A stretch of DNA of 64,000 nucleotides from Stakelama portus (GCF_003171655.1 NZ_QFZL01000002.1:558001-622000), one strand, 5' to 3'. Numbered from the stretch's first letter, positions 44,653 through 53,997 are shown. Numbers and translations are program-made. Notes: generated by a model not told the origin, from the letters alone.

Positions 44653-45684
44653 ATGAACGTCGACCTTTTCGACTTCGACCTGCCGAACGAGCGTATCGCG
44701 CTGCGCCCGGCCAGTCCGCGCGATGCCGCGCGGATGCTGGTGCTTCAGGGCGCGGCCACGCGCGACATGGGCGTGCGCGACCTGCCGGCCATATTGCGGC
44801 CGGGCGACATACTGGTGTTCAACGACACGCGCGTCATTCCCGCGCAGCTGGAAGGAACGCGTGGTGCAGCGCGGATCGGCGCGACGCTGCACAAGCGCGA
44901 AGGGCCGCGCCGCTGGCGCGCCTTTATCCGCAATGCCAAACGGCTGCGCGATGGCGATACCATTGATTTTGGCGCCGGCGTTACCGCGCGGGCATGCGAC
45001 CGGGCGGAGGATGGCAGCTTCGCACTCGAATTTCCGGGCAACGAGCCAGTCGAACTGCTGCTTGAACGCGCGGGCCGGATGCCCCTGCCCCCTTATATCG
45101 CCGGGAAGCGCGACACCGACGCCCGCGACGCCGACGATTATCAGACGATGTTCGCGCGCGAAGCCGGCGCGGTCGCCGCCCCCACTGCCGCACTGCATTT
45201 CACGCCCGAATTGATGGCGGCGCTGGAACAGGCTGGAATCGGCCATGAAACGCTGACGCTCCATGTCGGGGCGGGCACGTTCCTGCCGGTCAAGGCGACC
45301 GATACCAACGCGCATCGGATGCATGCCGAATGGGGGCGCATCGACGCGGCAACCGCGGATCGGCTGAACGCGGCGCGCGCCAGTGGCGGGCGCGTGATCG
45401 CGGTCGGCACCACCAGCCTGAGGCTGCTGGAAAGCGCAACGGGGGAAGATGACGTCATCCGCCCGTTCGAAGGCGACACTGCGATCTTCATCACCCCCGG
45501 CTATCGCTTTCGCGCGATCGACGGGCTGATGACCAATTTCCACCTGCCGCGCTCGACCCTGTTCATGCTGGTATCGGCGCTGATGGGGCTGGAGCGGATG
45601 CAGGCAGCCTATGCCCATGCCATCGCAGAGGAATATCGTTTCTATTCCTATGGCGACGCCAGCCTGTTGATACCGGATTTGTAA
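44653..45684 (+). CDS. queA: S-adenosylmethionine:tRNA ribosyltransferase-isomerase
   Basis: 343 residues, full length. [19 protein letters not shown], the N-D-T-R-V-I-P-A segment and G-T-T-S-L-R start the conserved regions; T-L-H-V-G-A-G-T-F and F-H-L-P-R-S-T-L are present. Converts preQ1 at tRNA position 34 to epoxyqueuosine. Its partner tgt lies about 7 kb downstream, with accessory genes in between. Confidence 0.95.
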   Translation: MNVDLFDFDLPNERIALRPASPRDAARMLVLQGAATRDMGVRDLPAILRPGDILVFNDTRVIPAQLEGTRGAARIGATLHKREGPRRWRAFIRNAKRLRDGDTIDFGAGVTARACDRAEDGSFALEFPGNEPVELLLERAGRMPLPPYIAGKRDTDARDADDYQTMFAREAGAVAAPTAALHFTPELMAALEQAGIGHETLTLHVGAGTFLPVKATDTNAHRMHAEWGRIDAATADRLNAARASGGRVIAVGTTSLRLLESATGEDDVIRPFEGDTAIFITPGYRFRAIDGLMTNFHLPRSTLFMLVSALMGLERMQAAYAHAIAEEYRFYSYGDASLLIPDL

Positions 45685-45852
45685 TATTTGTCCGACTTGA
45701 CGGTTCCGGGCACCGGTTTATCCATTCGAGATACGAGTCTTGAGCGTTTCGGCGGGGATGTCCGCGCCGCAATTCAGGACAGGTTCAAGCCTGCAAGGTC
45801 AGCGTTGCGTAGATGACCGTGTAGACGGGCAATCGGATTCGGGGGGATTTCG

Positions 45853-48800
45853 ATGGGCGGCGGACGTTTCTTTGCAATTCTGGCTGCGGCGATGGCAGGT
45901 GCGATGGCGTTCGCCCAACCGGCGGTCGCGCAGAACCAGACGACCAGCGGGCAATTGTCAGCCAGCGATCCGAAGCTCGACAATGGCGAATATTTCGATT
46001 CGGTTCCGCTGAACCTGACGGCGGGACAGCGCATCACGCTGACGCTCGAATCGTCCGATTTCGATGCCTATCTGCTGGTCATCGGCCCGGATGATTTCGC
46101 GGAGCAAAATGACGATGCGACCGAAGACTCGACCAACGCATCGCTCAGCTTCACGGCACCGACCGCCGGCGAATATACTATCGTCGTCACCAGTTATGAG
46201 GGTGGAGAGACCGGCAGCTATCGGCTGACCATCGCCGGAGCGGGCGGCGGATCGGGCGGATCGACCGTTTCGGGCAGTTCGAACGCGCGCGGCAGCGGAT
46301 CGGGACGCGCAATCTCGGCAAGGCTCGATGCGCATGACGGCAAGCTCGAAAGCGGCGAATATCGCGATATCTATACCTTTTCGGCGCGGTCGGGACAGCA
46401 TGTCACGCTGCGCGTCGCTTCGGACGATTTCGATACCTATCTGATGGTGCGCGGTCCTGAGGATTTCTCGCAGGACAATGACGATGCCAGCGAAAGCGAT
46501 CGCAACGCGGCCGTTTCCTTCGACGCACCCGCCACGGGCGATTATCGCGCCATCATAACCAGTTTCGAAGCGGGCGAAACCGGCGCCTATACGCTCGACA
46601 TCGGCGGCGTGACGCTCGATCCCGAAAGCGTAGCGCTCAACCAGTCGGTCTATGACCAGACGATCCGCGGCGCGCTGGAACGCAGCGATTCGCGGCTGGG
46701 CAGCGGCGAATATACCGATACCTATACCTTCACTGCCCGCGCCGGACAGCAAGTGGCGCTGTCGGCGCTGTCGGACGATTTCGATACCTATCTGATGGTG
46801 CGCGGGCCGGGCGATTTTTCGCAGGACAATGACGATGCCGTCCCCGGCGAACGCAATGCCGCGGTCAATTTCACTGCCCCCGCCAATGGCGAATATCGCG
46901 TCATCGTCACCAGCTATGCCGAAGGGACGACGGGCGATTACCAATTGTCGATCGGCGGCGCGCGGATCGATGGCCAGGGCAGCGGATCGGGCAGTTCGCA
47001 ACAGGCGCAGAGCGGCGGCGGATCGCTGAGCCTGGGCACGCCGACTCGCGGTACGCTTGCATCGGGCGACAGCGAGCTGCGTTCGGGCGAATATGTCGAC
47101 GCCTATGACCTGCGCGGTACGCCGGGTGAGCGGATCGCGGTGCGCCTGTCGTCGCGCGATATCGACACCTATCTGATCGTGCTGGGTGCCGATGGGCGGA
47201 TCGGCGACAATGACGATGATCCCAACGGCAATGGTTCGAGCGATTCGATGCTCGAATTCACGATGCCGTCCGATGGCCATGTGTCGATCGGCGCCACCAG
47301 CTATCAGTCGGGCGAAACCGGCAGCTATACGCTGATCGCCGAGCGCGTTGGCGGGGCAGCGGGCGGCAATGCTCCTGCCGGGGGCGGCCAGGGCGCGATC
47401 CAGGTCGGCCAGACGGTGCGCGGCACGCTGGGCGCGCAGGGCGCGACCGACGGCAAATATGAGGATGTCTATACGCTGCGCGGTCAGGCCGGGCAGAGCA
47501 TCGAAGTGCGGCTCGCTTCGACCGAGTTCGATCCGACGCTGGCGATCCGCGGCAGCGGTGGCTTTTCCGAATCGAACGACGATGATTCGTCGGTCGAAAA
47601 CTCGCTCAACAGCCGGCTTGTCGTCACCCTGCCCGAAAGCGGCACCTATAACCTGATCGTTTCAAGCTATCAGGCGCAGTCGACCGGCGCCTATTCGCTG
47701 AGCGTCGCGGCGGCGCAGAATCAGGCGCCCGCCAGCGCGAGCAACAGCGGCGCGGCTGCATCGGGCACGCTGACGCCAGGACGTACCGCCACCGGACGGC
47801 TGCAGAGCGGCGACCGGCAGCTGACATCGGGCGAATATACCGATGCCTACAGCTTTCAGGGAACGCGCGGACAGCAAGTCGCGATCGACCTGAATTCGGG
47901 CGATTTCGACACCTATCTGATCCTTGCCGGCCCGGGCGACTTCCGCGAGGAAAATGACGATGCGGTGGGCGACAATGGGCGCTCGACGCATGACAGCCGG
48001 ATCGTGGTGACTCTGCCCGAAAACGGCACTTATTATGTCAATGTCACGTCGTACCAGTCGGGCGAGACCGGCGCCTATCGCGTCGCGCTCAACGCCGACA
48101 ACAGCGCGTCGAACGTCTCCGCCAACAACAGCAACGCCAGCGGCGGCCCGCGTGTCTTTGCCGTGATGGTGGGCATCGCCGACTATCCCGGCACGGTGAA
48201 CGACCTTTCGAGCACCGACGAGGATGCGATCAAGCTGGGCGAAACGCTTCGCCGCGCCGGCCTGCTCAACCCCGCCAGCGTCACGCTGGTCGATGCACGG
48301 GCGACGCGCGAAGGCGTGCGCGCCGCGATCGCCAGCGTCGCGGCACAGGCGGGCCCGGAAGATCTGTTCCTCTTCTTCTATTCGGGCCATGGCAATCAGG
48401 TGCCGACGCCCGTTTCCGCGGAGGAGCTCGACGGGCGCTCCGAAACCATCATGCTGTACGACGGACAGGCGAGCGACACCGAACTCGCCCAATGGCTGTC
48501 GACCGTGCGCGCGCGGATGCAACTGGTGGTATTCGATTCCTGCTTCAGCGGGGGCATGAACAATCTGGTCAATCGCCCCAATGTGATGGGCATCTTCAGT
48601 TCCGAAGAGGATCTGACCAGTCTGGTCGCCAGCAAATATCAGGCGGGCGGCTATCTGGCCTATTTCCTGCGCAACGGCCTGTCGGGCGAAGCCGACAGCA
48701 ACCATGACCGGATTTTGACGGCGGGCGAGCTGACTCAGTATCTGCGCCTGAAATTCAGTGCGGAGGGGCCGCTGCCCGCTTCGACGCTGGACGATATCCG

Positions 48801-48867
48801 CAACTATCAGAATCTGACGATCGATCGCGGCGGCGTGCGCGTCGACGATATGGTGCTGCGTCTGTAA
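45853..48867 (+). CDS. Secreted caspase-like (peptidase C14) protein with six PPC-like repeats
   Basis: 1004 residues. A signal peptide (1-26, A-V-A-Q) is followed by six repeats starting near residues 30, 151, 266, 397, 518 and 643. Each has S-G-E-Y-x-D-x-Y-x-F, then S-x-D-F-D-T-Y-L-x-V-x-G-P, N-D-D-A and Y-x-V-x-V-T-S-Y-x-x-G-E-T-G, like bacterial pre-peptidase C-terminal domains. A caspase domain (about 767-1004) has His846 in S-G-H-G and Cys897 in D-S-C-F-S-G-G. Residues 948-959, D-S-N-H-D-R-I-L-T-A-G-E, fit an EF-hand loop. Probably a periplasmic or surface metacaspase-type protease, perhaps calcium-dependent. Substrate unknown. Confidence 0.88.
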   Translation: MGGGRFFAILAAAMAGAMAFAQPAVAQNQTTSGQLSASDPKLDNGEYFDSVPLNLTAGQRITLTLESSDFDAYLLVIGPDDFAEQNDDATEDSTNASLSFTAPTAGEYTIVVTSYEGGETGSYRLTIAGAGGGSGGSTVSGSSNARGSGSGRAISARLDAHDGKLESGEYRDIYTFSARSGQHVTLRVASDDFDTYLMVRGPEDFSQDNDDASESDRNAAVSFDAPATGDYRAIITSFEAGETGAYTLDIGGVTLDPESVALNQSVYDQTIRGALERSDSRLGSGEYTDTYTFTARAGQQVALSALSDDFDTYLMVRGPGDFSQDNDDAVPGERNAAVNFTAPANGEYRVIVTSYAEGTTGDYQLSIGGARIDGQGSGSGSSQQAQSGGGSLSLGTPTRGTLASGDSELRSGEYVDAYDLRGTPGERIAVRLSSRDIDTYLIVLGADGRIGDNDDDPNGNGSSDSMLEFTMPSDGHVSIGATSYQSGETGSYTLIAERVGGAAGGNAPAGGGQGAIQVGQTVRGTLGAQGATDGKYEDVYTLRGQAGQSIEVRLASTEFDPTLAIRGSGGFSESNDDDSSVENSLNSRLVVTLPESGTYNLIVSSYQAQSTGAYSLSVAAAQNQAPASASNSGAAASGTLTPGRTATGRLQSGDRQLTSGEYTDAYSFQGTRGQQVAIDLNSGDFDTYLILAGPGDFREENDDAVGDNGRSTHDSRIVVTLPENGTYYVNVTSYQSGETGAYRVALNADNSASNVSANNSNASGGPRVFAVMVGIADYPGTVNDLSSTDEDAIKLGETLRRAGLLNPASVTLVDARATREGVRAAIASVAAQAGPEDLFLFFYSGHGNQVPTPVSAEELDGRSETIMLYDGQASDTELAQWLSTVRARMQLVVFDSCFSGGMNNLVNRPNVMGIFSSEEDLTSLVASKYQAGGYLAYFLRNGLSGEADSNHDRILTAGELTQYLRLKFSAEGPLPASTLDDIRNYQNLTIDRGGVRVDDMVLRL

Positions 48868-48886
48868 GCTGCATCGGCCGGGCAGT

Positions 48887-48929
48887 TGCACGCTTTCCCG
48901 CCGCAAATCGGGCGCGGGGAAGGCGTGCA
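48887..48929 (+). terminator. Long hairpin after the caspase-like gene
   Basis: TGCACGCTTTCCC (48887-48899) pairs with GGGAAGGCGTGCA (48917-48929), with one G-U pair, over a 17-nt loop. It starts 19 nt after the stop. No clear T-run follows, so it may protect the 3' end or act as a weak terminator. Confidence 0.55.
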
Positions 48930-49009
48930 GCCGGTCGACGCCCGCTCCCGCGCGCGGTTGTTGCATGTGCTAGCATCTCCTGCACCCTGCCCGCTATGAA
49001 CCGGACATA

Positions 49010-49939
49010 ATGGGCGCGAATCACGATCACCATCACGGGCCGGGCCATGGCCATTCCCATGCTCCTGCCGATTTCGGTCGCGCCTTTGCGATCGGAACCA
49101 CGCTCAACATCGCCTTTGTCCTTGTCGAGGGCACGGCGGGGTTCCTGACCGATTCGGTCGCGCTGCTTGCGGATGCGGGGCATAATCTGTCGGACGTTCT
49201 GGGGCTGCTGATCGCATGGGGCGGCGCGGAGCTTTCCAAACGCCCGCCGTCGCGGCGCTTTACCTATGGCCTGCGCGGTTCCTCGATCCTGGCGGCGCTT
49301 TCCAACGGCGTATTGCTGCTCGTCGCGGTGGGCATGATCGCCTGGGAAGCGATCGGGCGCTTCGCCGATCCCCCGCCCGTATCGGGCAGCACCGTGATGA
49401 TCGTGGCGAGCATCGGCATCGTCATCAACACCGCGACCGCGTTGTTGTTCGTGCGCGGGCGCAAGGGCGACGTGAACATCCGCGGCGCATTCCTCCACAT
49501 GGCGGCGGACGCGGCGGTATCGGCGGGCGTGGTGATCGGCGGCGCCGTGATCCTGTGGACCGGATCGGAATGGGTCGATCCCGTGGTCAGCCTGTTGATC
49601 GTGGCGGTGATCCTGTGGAGCACCTGGGGCCTGTTGCAGGATTCGGTGAAAATGGCGCTGCAGGCCGTGCCGCCCGGCATCGACATCGACAAGGTCGAGG
49701 CGACATTGATGCGCCTGCCGGGCGTGGCGCATATTCACGATCTGCATATCTGGCCGATGAGCACGACCGAAACCGCACTGACGGCGCATCTCATCATGCC
49801 CGAAGGTCATCCGGGCGACACATTCCTCGCCGATTTACAGCACAAGCTGGCGCACGACTTCGGTATCGACCATACCACCGTGCAGATCGAACTGGCGAAC
49901 GGAGCGGAATGCCGGGTACATGGGAAAAATAATGTCTGA
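49010..49939 (+). CDS. Cation diffusion facilitator (zinc/cobalt/cadmium exporter)
   Basis: 309 residues, six membrane helices. The His-rich N-terminus H-D-H-H-H-G-P-G-H-G-H-S-H probably binds metal. The transport site has H-N-L-S-D in helix 2 and H-M-A-A-D in helix 5, the HxxxD pairs of zinc-type CDF proteins. The cytoplasmic C-terminal domain is complete. It exports divalent metal in exchange for protons. The HAD gene overlaps its 3' end. Confidence 0.93.
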   Translation: MGANHDHHHGPGHGHSHAPADFGRAFAIGTTLNIAFVLVEGTAGFLTDSVALLADAGHNLSDVLGLLIAWGGAELSKRPPSRRFTYGLRGSSILAALSNGVLLLVAVGMIAWEAIGRFADPPPVSGSTVMIVASIGIVINTATALLFVRGRKGDVNIRGAFLHMAADAAVSAGVVIGGAVILWTGSEWVDPVVSLLIVAVILWSTWGLLQDSVKMALQAVPPGIDIDKVEATLMRLPGVAHIHDLHIWPMSTTETALTAHLIMPEGHPGDTFLADLQHKLAHDFGIDHTTVQIELANGAECRVHGKNNV

Positions 49940-50639
49940 AGCTACCACCATGGACGCGATTCGCGATCCGCAGGCAGCGGACGACACCGCCGGTGCAGCA
50001 TTCGATCCGATCAAGCTGGTGATTTTCGATTTCGACGGCACGCTGTCGGACAGCGGCGAATGGTTCCTGTCGGTGATCGACGAACTGGCCAAGCGCTTCA
50101 AGTTCCGCACCGTCACCGACGACGAAGTCGAAGAGCTGCGCCACCGTTCGACGCGCGAAGTGATCCAGTATCTGGGCATCCCCAACTGGAAGCTGCCGTT
50201 CATCGCCCGCTATGTCCGCAAGCTGGTCTATAAGCGGCATTACGAATTCCACTTGTTCCCCGGCGTCGGCGAGATGCTGAACCGGCTGGGCGAAGAGGGC
50301 ATGCGCGTTGCGCTGGTGACGTCGAACGCCGAACCCAATGTCCGCGCGATATTGGGTGAGGAAAATTCGGCGAAGATCGAGATATTCTCGTGCGGCTCGT
50401 CGCTGTACGGCAAGGCGCCGAAATTCCGGCGGGTGCTGAAACGCGCCGGCGTTGCGCCGGCACAGGCGCTGGCGGTGGGCGATGAAACCCGCGATGTCGA
50501 TGCCGCGCGCGAAGTCGGCATGCGCGCAGGGTCGGTGCTGTGGGGCTATGCCAGCGAAACCGCGCTGACCGGCATGGCGCCCGATGTGATGTTCCGATCC
50601 ACCGACGAGATCGTCGCGTATATCCTCGCCAACCGGTGA
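49932..50639 (+). CDS. HAD family hydrolase (phosphoglycolate phosphatase-like)
   Basis: 235 residues. The nucleophile motif F-D-F-D-G-T-L-S-D-S-G, motif II V-T-S-N-A, the motif III Lys in G-K-A-P-K-F and motif IV V-G-D-E-T-R-D-V-D are intact. Small phosphate-ester phosphatase of unknown substrate. ATG 49932 overlaps the CDF gene by 8 nt; ATG 49920 in the same frame is an alternative. Confidence 0.9.
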   Translation: MSEATTMDAIRDPQAADDTAGAAFDPIKLVIFDFDGTLSDSGEWFLSVIDELAKRFKFRTVTDDEVEELRHRSTREVIQYLGIPNWKLPFIARYVRKLVYKRHYEFHLFPGVGEMLNRLGEEGMRVALVTSNAEPNVRAILGEENSAKIEIFSCGSSLYGKAPKFRRVLKRAGVAPAQALAVGDETRDVDAAREVGMRAGSVLWGYASETALTGMAPDVMFRSTDEIVAYILANR

Positions 50640-50884
50640 AGCGGCTGGCGAGAGCGAAGTTTCTCGCGCCGTTGCGGCGATCGAAACATCCGCCGCACCG
50701 GCCCGCCGTCAGGAGGGCATATCGCCAGGTCATGAACGCATAAACGGCGCCGTCGGGGTTTCAGCCAAAATGGCTCAACGCAAGGAGATAAAGCGTAGGA
50801 ATATAGATATATTTCAAGGTCTTACGACGCAGCTCCGGGCAATTTTGGTCACATCCCATCGGGACGCCGGAATGGGTTCACAAT
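50640..50884. other. Non-coding stretch with dispersed repeat and AT-rich segment
   Basis: 245 bp between the HAD and YciI genes. It contains copy B of the 26-bp repeat and, from about 50780, an AT-rich segment unlike its neighbours. An 81-codon frame at 50770 overlaps the YciI gene antisense and has no recognisable product. It may be a scar of a lost mobile element. Confidence 0.45.
50727..50752. repeat. 26-bp dispersed repeat, copy B
   Basis: AGGTCATGAACGCATAAACG plus six bases match 22634-22659 at 24 of 26 positions, including CATAAACGGCGCCG. It sits at the left border of the queA-tgt accessory segment that carries the YciI/MarR genes. Confidence 0.55.
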
Positions 50885-51190
50885 TTAGTCGCGCGGCAGT
50901 TCGCGTATCTCCACCGTGCCGCCACATTCGAACACCGGATTGCCGGCAAGCAATTCTTCGGCTTGCGTCGGGTTGTCTGCCCGAACCCGGATATAGCCGG
51001 CCAGCAGGTCGCTGACCGCCGCCAACGCGCCATCCCTGCGGAAAGCGCGTCCGGAGCCGATCGCGCTGCCGCCCTGAAAGACGCCAAGGCTGCGCAGCCG
51101 CGTGAAATAGGATGACCACATTTCCGGCGGCGGGGCCGTGGTTACATCGTCATGCATCAGCAGAATGAAATCGCGCACACCGCTCTCCAT
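50885..51190 (-). CDS. YciI family protein
   Basis: 101 residues. M-E-S-G-V-R-D-F-I-L-L-M-H-D-D and the C-terminal R-A-D-N-P-T-Q-A-E-E-L-L-A-G-N-P-V-F-E-C-G-G-T-V-E-I-R-E-L are the YCII-related fold, a small ferredoxin-like dimer sometimes acting on chlorinated or oxygenated small molecules. Divergent from the MarR gene through a shared palindrome. ATG 51190 is chosen because homology begins there. Confidence 0.85.
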   Translation of the reverse strand: MESGVRDFILLMHDDVTTAPPPEMWSSYFTRLRSLGVFQGGSAIGSGRAFRRDGALAAVSDLLAGYIRVRADNPTQAEELLAGNPVFECGGTVEIRELPRD

Positions 51191-51229
51191 CTTCGAATCC
51201 GGGATAACCCGGACAACCGGATGGTTGTA

Positions 51230-51290
51230 TTTATAGTACAAAATATTGATGGTCAATCTAATTGACTATATCGGTGCTACCCTGCATATA
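51230..51290. promoter_or_regulatory. Divergent promoters sharing a palindrome
   Basis: GTCAATCTAATTGAC at 51252-51266 is a 15-bp inverted repeat. Its arms hold the two -35 elements: TTGACT rightward (51262-51267), with a weak -10 CATATA 17 bp away at 51285-51290, and TTGACC leftward (51256-51251), with -10 TATAAA at 51235-51230. A protein bound here would control both the MarR and YciI genes. Confidence 0.6.
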
Positions 51291-51296
51291 GCTGCC

Positions 51297-51782
51297 ATGG
51301 ACACGCAAACCGACCCGGGGCCATCGCTGCCCTCGCTTCTCCGTCACGCACGCAGAACCTATGGCAAGGCGATGCGCACAGCGCTCGAACGCGAAGGCTA
51401 TGACGATATCCCCGCCAATGGTCTCTATATCATCGGCCGCCTTGCAGCGGGCGAACGCGGCGTTCCGATCAGCACATTGGTGAAGGAACTGGGCGTGTCC
51501 AAACAGGCAGTGGGACAGCTGGTCGATACGTTGGTGACACGGGGCTATCTTCAGCGCACCCCGGACGATAACGACCGCCGTCAGCTGATCATCACCCTCA
51601 CCCAACGCGGCCGCGCAGCCGCCGACACGCAGACGATTGCGCGCCGGGCCATCGACGCCGCCTTGCTGTCTGCGGTCGGCCCGGTCGATCTCGACAGCAC
51701 GCGGCGCACGCTCGCCGCGCTGATCGATCTCGATCGACCCGCCGCGCCAGAACCGATCGCCGGTACGGGAAGCAAGCAATGA
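51297..51782 (+). CDS. MarR family transcriptional regulator
   Basis: 161 residues. The winged HTH reads P-I-S-T-L-V-K-E-L-G-V-S-K-Q-A-V-G-Q-L-V-D-T-L-V-T-R-G-Y-L-Q-R-T-P-D-D-N-D-R-R-Q. The N- and C-terminal helices form the dimer. ATG 51297 is 7 nt from the predicted -10, with no Shine-Dalgarno, so the mRNA may be leaderless. Probably autoregulated through the palindrome and likely to sense a small toxic molecule. Confidence 0.92.
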   Translation: MDTQTDPGPSLPSLLRHARRTYGKAMRTALEREGYDDIPANGLYIIGRLAAGERGVPISTLVKELGVSKQAVGQLVDTLVTRGYLQRTPDDNDRRQLIITLTQRGRAAADTQTIARRAIDAALLSAVGPVDLDSTRRTLAALIDLDRPAAPEPIAGTGSKQ

Positions 51783-52444
51783 GCCATAGCAAAATGTTCG
51801 AGAACCAGTCGCTCGACGATGCACTGTTCCGTGATTGTACCATGACGCGAACGCGGTTCGACGATGTCCGGCTCGCCGATGCCCGCTTCGAGAATGTCGA
51901 TCTGCAGCGGGTGCATCTGCGCAACGTAAACCTGACCGATGGTTCGATCGAGGACGCCGATATTTCCGGCCTCAAGATCATGGGCCACGATGTATCGGAT
52001 CTGATCCGGCAACAGCGAAATGACCTGCCCAGCGTCGGAACCAATAACAGTTCCGACGGGATGGCCGTAGAGCCGCAGCTTTACGTGGGCGACTTGGATC
52101 GGTCGTGCGAATTCTATTGCAGCAAGCTCGGCTTCCACATTGCCTTTTCCTATGGAGAACCGCCTTTTTATGCACAAGTCGTGCGCGGCGGGTGGCGCCT
52201 CAACCTGCGGGTCGTGCACGGCCCGGTATTCGATGGCGGGTTCAGGGACAGGGAGGCCGACGCGCTCTCGGCGACATTGACGATCGGCGACGCGCGCCCG
52301 GTCTTTCGCGAATGGCAGGAGGCGGAGGTCGATTTTCACCAGCCTCTGAAAGAGGAGCCATGGGGAGCCATTGGTTTCATCCTTCGCGACCCCGACGGCA
52401 ATCTTATCGCCGTGGCGGGACGCCCGGCGGAAGCGGGCCTGTAG
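51779..52444 (+). CDS. Pentapeptide-repeat/VOC fusion protein
   Basis: 221 residues. Residues about 12-68 are eleven pentapeptides with central Leu/Phe/Ile/Met (for example A-R-F-E-N, V-D-L-Q-R, V-N-L-T-D, A-D-I-S-G), a right-handed beta-helix segment. From about 97 a VOC domain follows: P-Q-L-Y-V-G-D-L-D-R-S-C-E-F-Y-C-S-K-L-G-F and G-F-I-L-R-D-P-D-G-N-L-I-A-V. The ATG overlaps the marR stop (ATGA). VOC proteins include bleomycin-binding resistance proteins, and pentapeptide proteins include the gyrase protector Qnr; a resistance role is inference. Confidence 0.87.
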   Translation: MSHSKMFENQSLDDALFRDCTMTRTRFDDVRLADARFENVDLQRVHLRNVNLTDGSIEDADISGLKIMGHDVSDLIRQQRNDLPSVGTNNSSDGMAVEPQLYVGDLDRSCEFYCSKLGFHIAFSYGEPPFYAQVVRGGWRLNLRVVHGPVFDGGFRDREADALSATLTIGDARPVFREWQEAEVDFHQPLKEEPWGAIGFILRDPDGNLIAVAGRPAEAGL

Positions 52445-52466
52445 CGCGGTTCCAAGCCCGGGCCGG

Positions 52467-52784
52467 CTATTCCAGATGCACCGCCAGCCAGATGCTGGGC
52501 ATATCCGGATCGGTCCAGGTCACCCAATGCACGGTGCCGCGCGGAATCCACATCCAGTCGCCGGGCGCCAGGTTCTGCTCCGCCTCGCCATCGATCCGTA
52601 ATCGCGCGCCGCCGGTCAGCAGGACGACCCATTCGTCCTGATCCTGCACCATCGGCGCGTCTTCGGGTGTTGCCTGCCCCAGCGACACGATCCGTTCGAT
52701 TCGCACCCCCGTTCGGGCGAACAGTTCGGTAAAGACCTCCGCCCCGGTCGCATCGGGCAGATTTGCATAGAGATTGGCTGACAT
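52467..52784 (-). CDS. Cupin domain protein
   Basis: 105 residues, a single beta-barrel. [17 protein letters not shown] and [14 protein letters not shown] are the two cupin motifs; the final H and the E of motif 1 could bind a metal. Substrate unknown. Convergent with the fusion gene and divergent from tgt. Confidence 0.88.
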   Translation of the reverse strand: MSANLYANLPDATGAEVFTELFARTGVRIERIVSLGQATPEDAPMVQDQDEWVVLLTGGARLRIDGEAEQNLAPGDWMWIPRGTVHWVTWTDPDMPSIWLAVHLE

Positions 52785-52863
52785 GGGCTGCGCTCCGTCT
52801 TCCTGCGGCCTGATGGCCTTTCCCTCTTTCGCACGCCACCGCAGCGGCAGTAAGGGCACGGGC

Positions 52864-53997
52864 ATGACATCGCGTTTCGACTTTCAGATCCACGCCACCG
52901 ACGGCAAGGCGCGGACCGGCACCATCACCATGCGCCGCGGCGAAATCCGCACGCCCGCGTTCATGCCGGTCGGCACCGCCGCCACGGTGAAGGCAATGAA
53001 GCCGCAGGATGTGCGCGCTTCGGGTGCCGACATCATCCTGGGCAATACCTATCACCTCATGCTCCGACCGACCGCCGAGCGCGTCGACCGGCTGGGCGGA
53101 TTGCATGATTTCATGGGCTGGGACCGCCCGATCCTGACCGATAGCGGCGGCTATCAGGTGATGAGCCTGTCCGAACTGACCAAGCGCAATGAGGAAGGAA
53201 TCACCTTCAAATCGCATCTTGACGGGTCGCGGCACTTGCTGAGCCCCGAACGATCGATGGAGATTCAGCGGCTGCTGGGGTCGGACATCGTGATGGCGTT
53301 TGACGAGCTGGTGCCGACCACCTCGACGCGCGACGTGCAGGCAGCGGCAATGGAGCGATCGATGCGCTGGGCGCGCCGCAGCCGCGCGGGATTCGATTCA
53401 GGCGGCGAACATGCCGAACGCGCGGCACTGTTCGGCATTCAGCAGGGCGCGCTAGATGAGGCATTGCGCAAGGCGAGCGCCGACGCGCTGCTCGATATCG
53501 GGTTCGACGGCTATGCCATCGGTGGGCTGGCGGTCGGCGAAGGGCAGGAGGCGATGTTCGGCGTGCTCGATTACGCGCCGGCGCAGCTCGATCCGGCCAG
53601 GCCGCGTTATTTGATGGGCGTGGGCAAGCCCGACGATATCGTCGGCGCGGTCGAACGCGGCATCGACATGTTCGATTGCGTGCTGCCGACGCGCTCGGGC
53701 CGTACCGGTCAGGCATTTACGCGCAGCGGCCCGATCAACATCCGCAATGCACGCTTTGCCGAGGATCAGGGCCCGATCGATCCCGAATGCGGCTGTCCGG
53801 TCTGTGGCAAATGGAGCCGCGCCTATCTGCACCACCTCGTCCGCGCGGGCGAGATTTTGGGGGCGATGCTGATGACCGAGCATAACCTCTATTTCTATCA
53901 GGCGCTGATGGCCGATCTGCGCGCGTCGATTGCCGACGGGCGGCTGACGGCCTTCGCAAAGGATTTCCGCAACCGCTATTATGCCCGCGAGACCTGA
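52864..53997 (+). CDS. tgt: tRNA-guanine transglycosylase
   Basis: 377 residues, full length. The substrate-pocket Asp in L-T-D-S-G-G-Y-Q-V, the G-G-L-A-V-G-E loop, the nucleophile Asp in [11 protein letters not shown], and the zinc site C-x-C-x2-C (C-G-C-P-V-C-G) with a downstream His are intact. Swaps guanine 34 for preQ1 in tRNA Asp, Asn, His and Tyr, just before the QueA step. Confidence 0.96.
   Translation: MTSRFDFQIHATDGKARTGTITMRRGEIRTPAFMPVGTAATVKAMKPQDVRASGADIILGNTYHLMLRPTAERVDRLGGLHDFMGWDRPILTDSGGYQVMSLSELTKRNEEGITFKSHLDGSRHLLSPERSMEIQRLLGSDIVMAFDELVPTTSTRDVQAAAMERSMRWARRSRAGFDSGGEHAERAALFGIQQGALDEALRKASADALLDIGFDGYAIGGLAVGEGQEAMFGVLDYAPAQLDPARPRYLMGVGKPDDIVGAVERGIDMFDCVLPTRSGRTGQAFTRSGPINIRNARFAEDQGPIDPECGCPVCGKWSRAYLHHLVRAGEILGAMLMTEHNLYFYQALMADLRASIADGRLTAFAKDFRNRYYARET

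Noticed and set aside
45958..47280. 440-codon leftward frame with apparent internal repeats
   Set aside because: The repeats only mirror the PPC repeats of the real gene on the other strand.
50770..51015. 81-codon rightward frame in the AT-rich segment
   Set aside because: It overlaps the YciI gene antisense and has no recognisable product; protein-like sequence stops where the YciI gene begins.
45853..52444. Antiviral defence island around the caspase-like gene
   Set aside because: The caspase-like protein has a signal peptide, and no gasdermin, nucleotide cyclase, STAND or nuclease partner is present.
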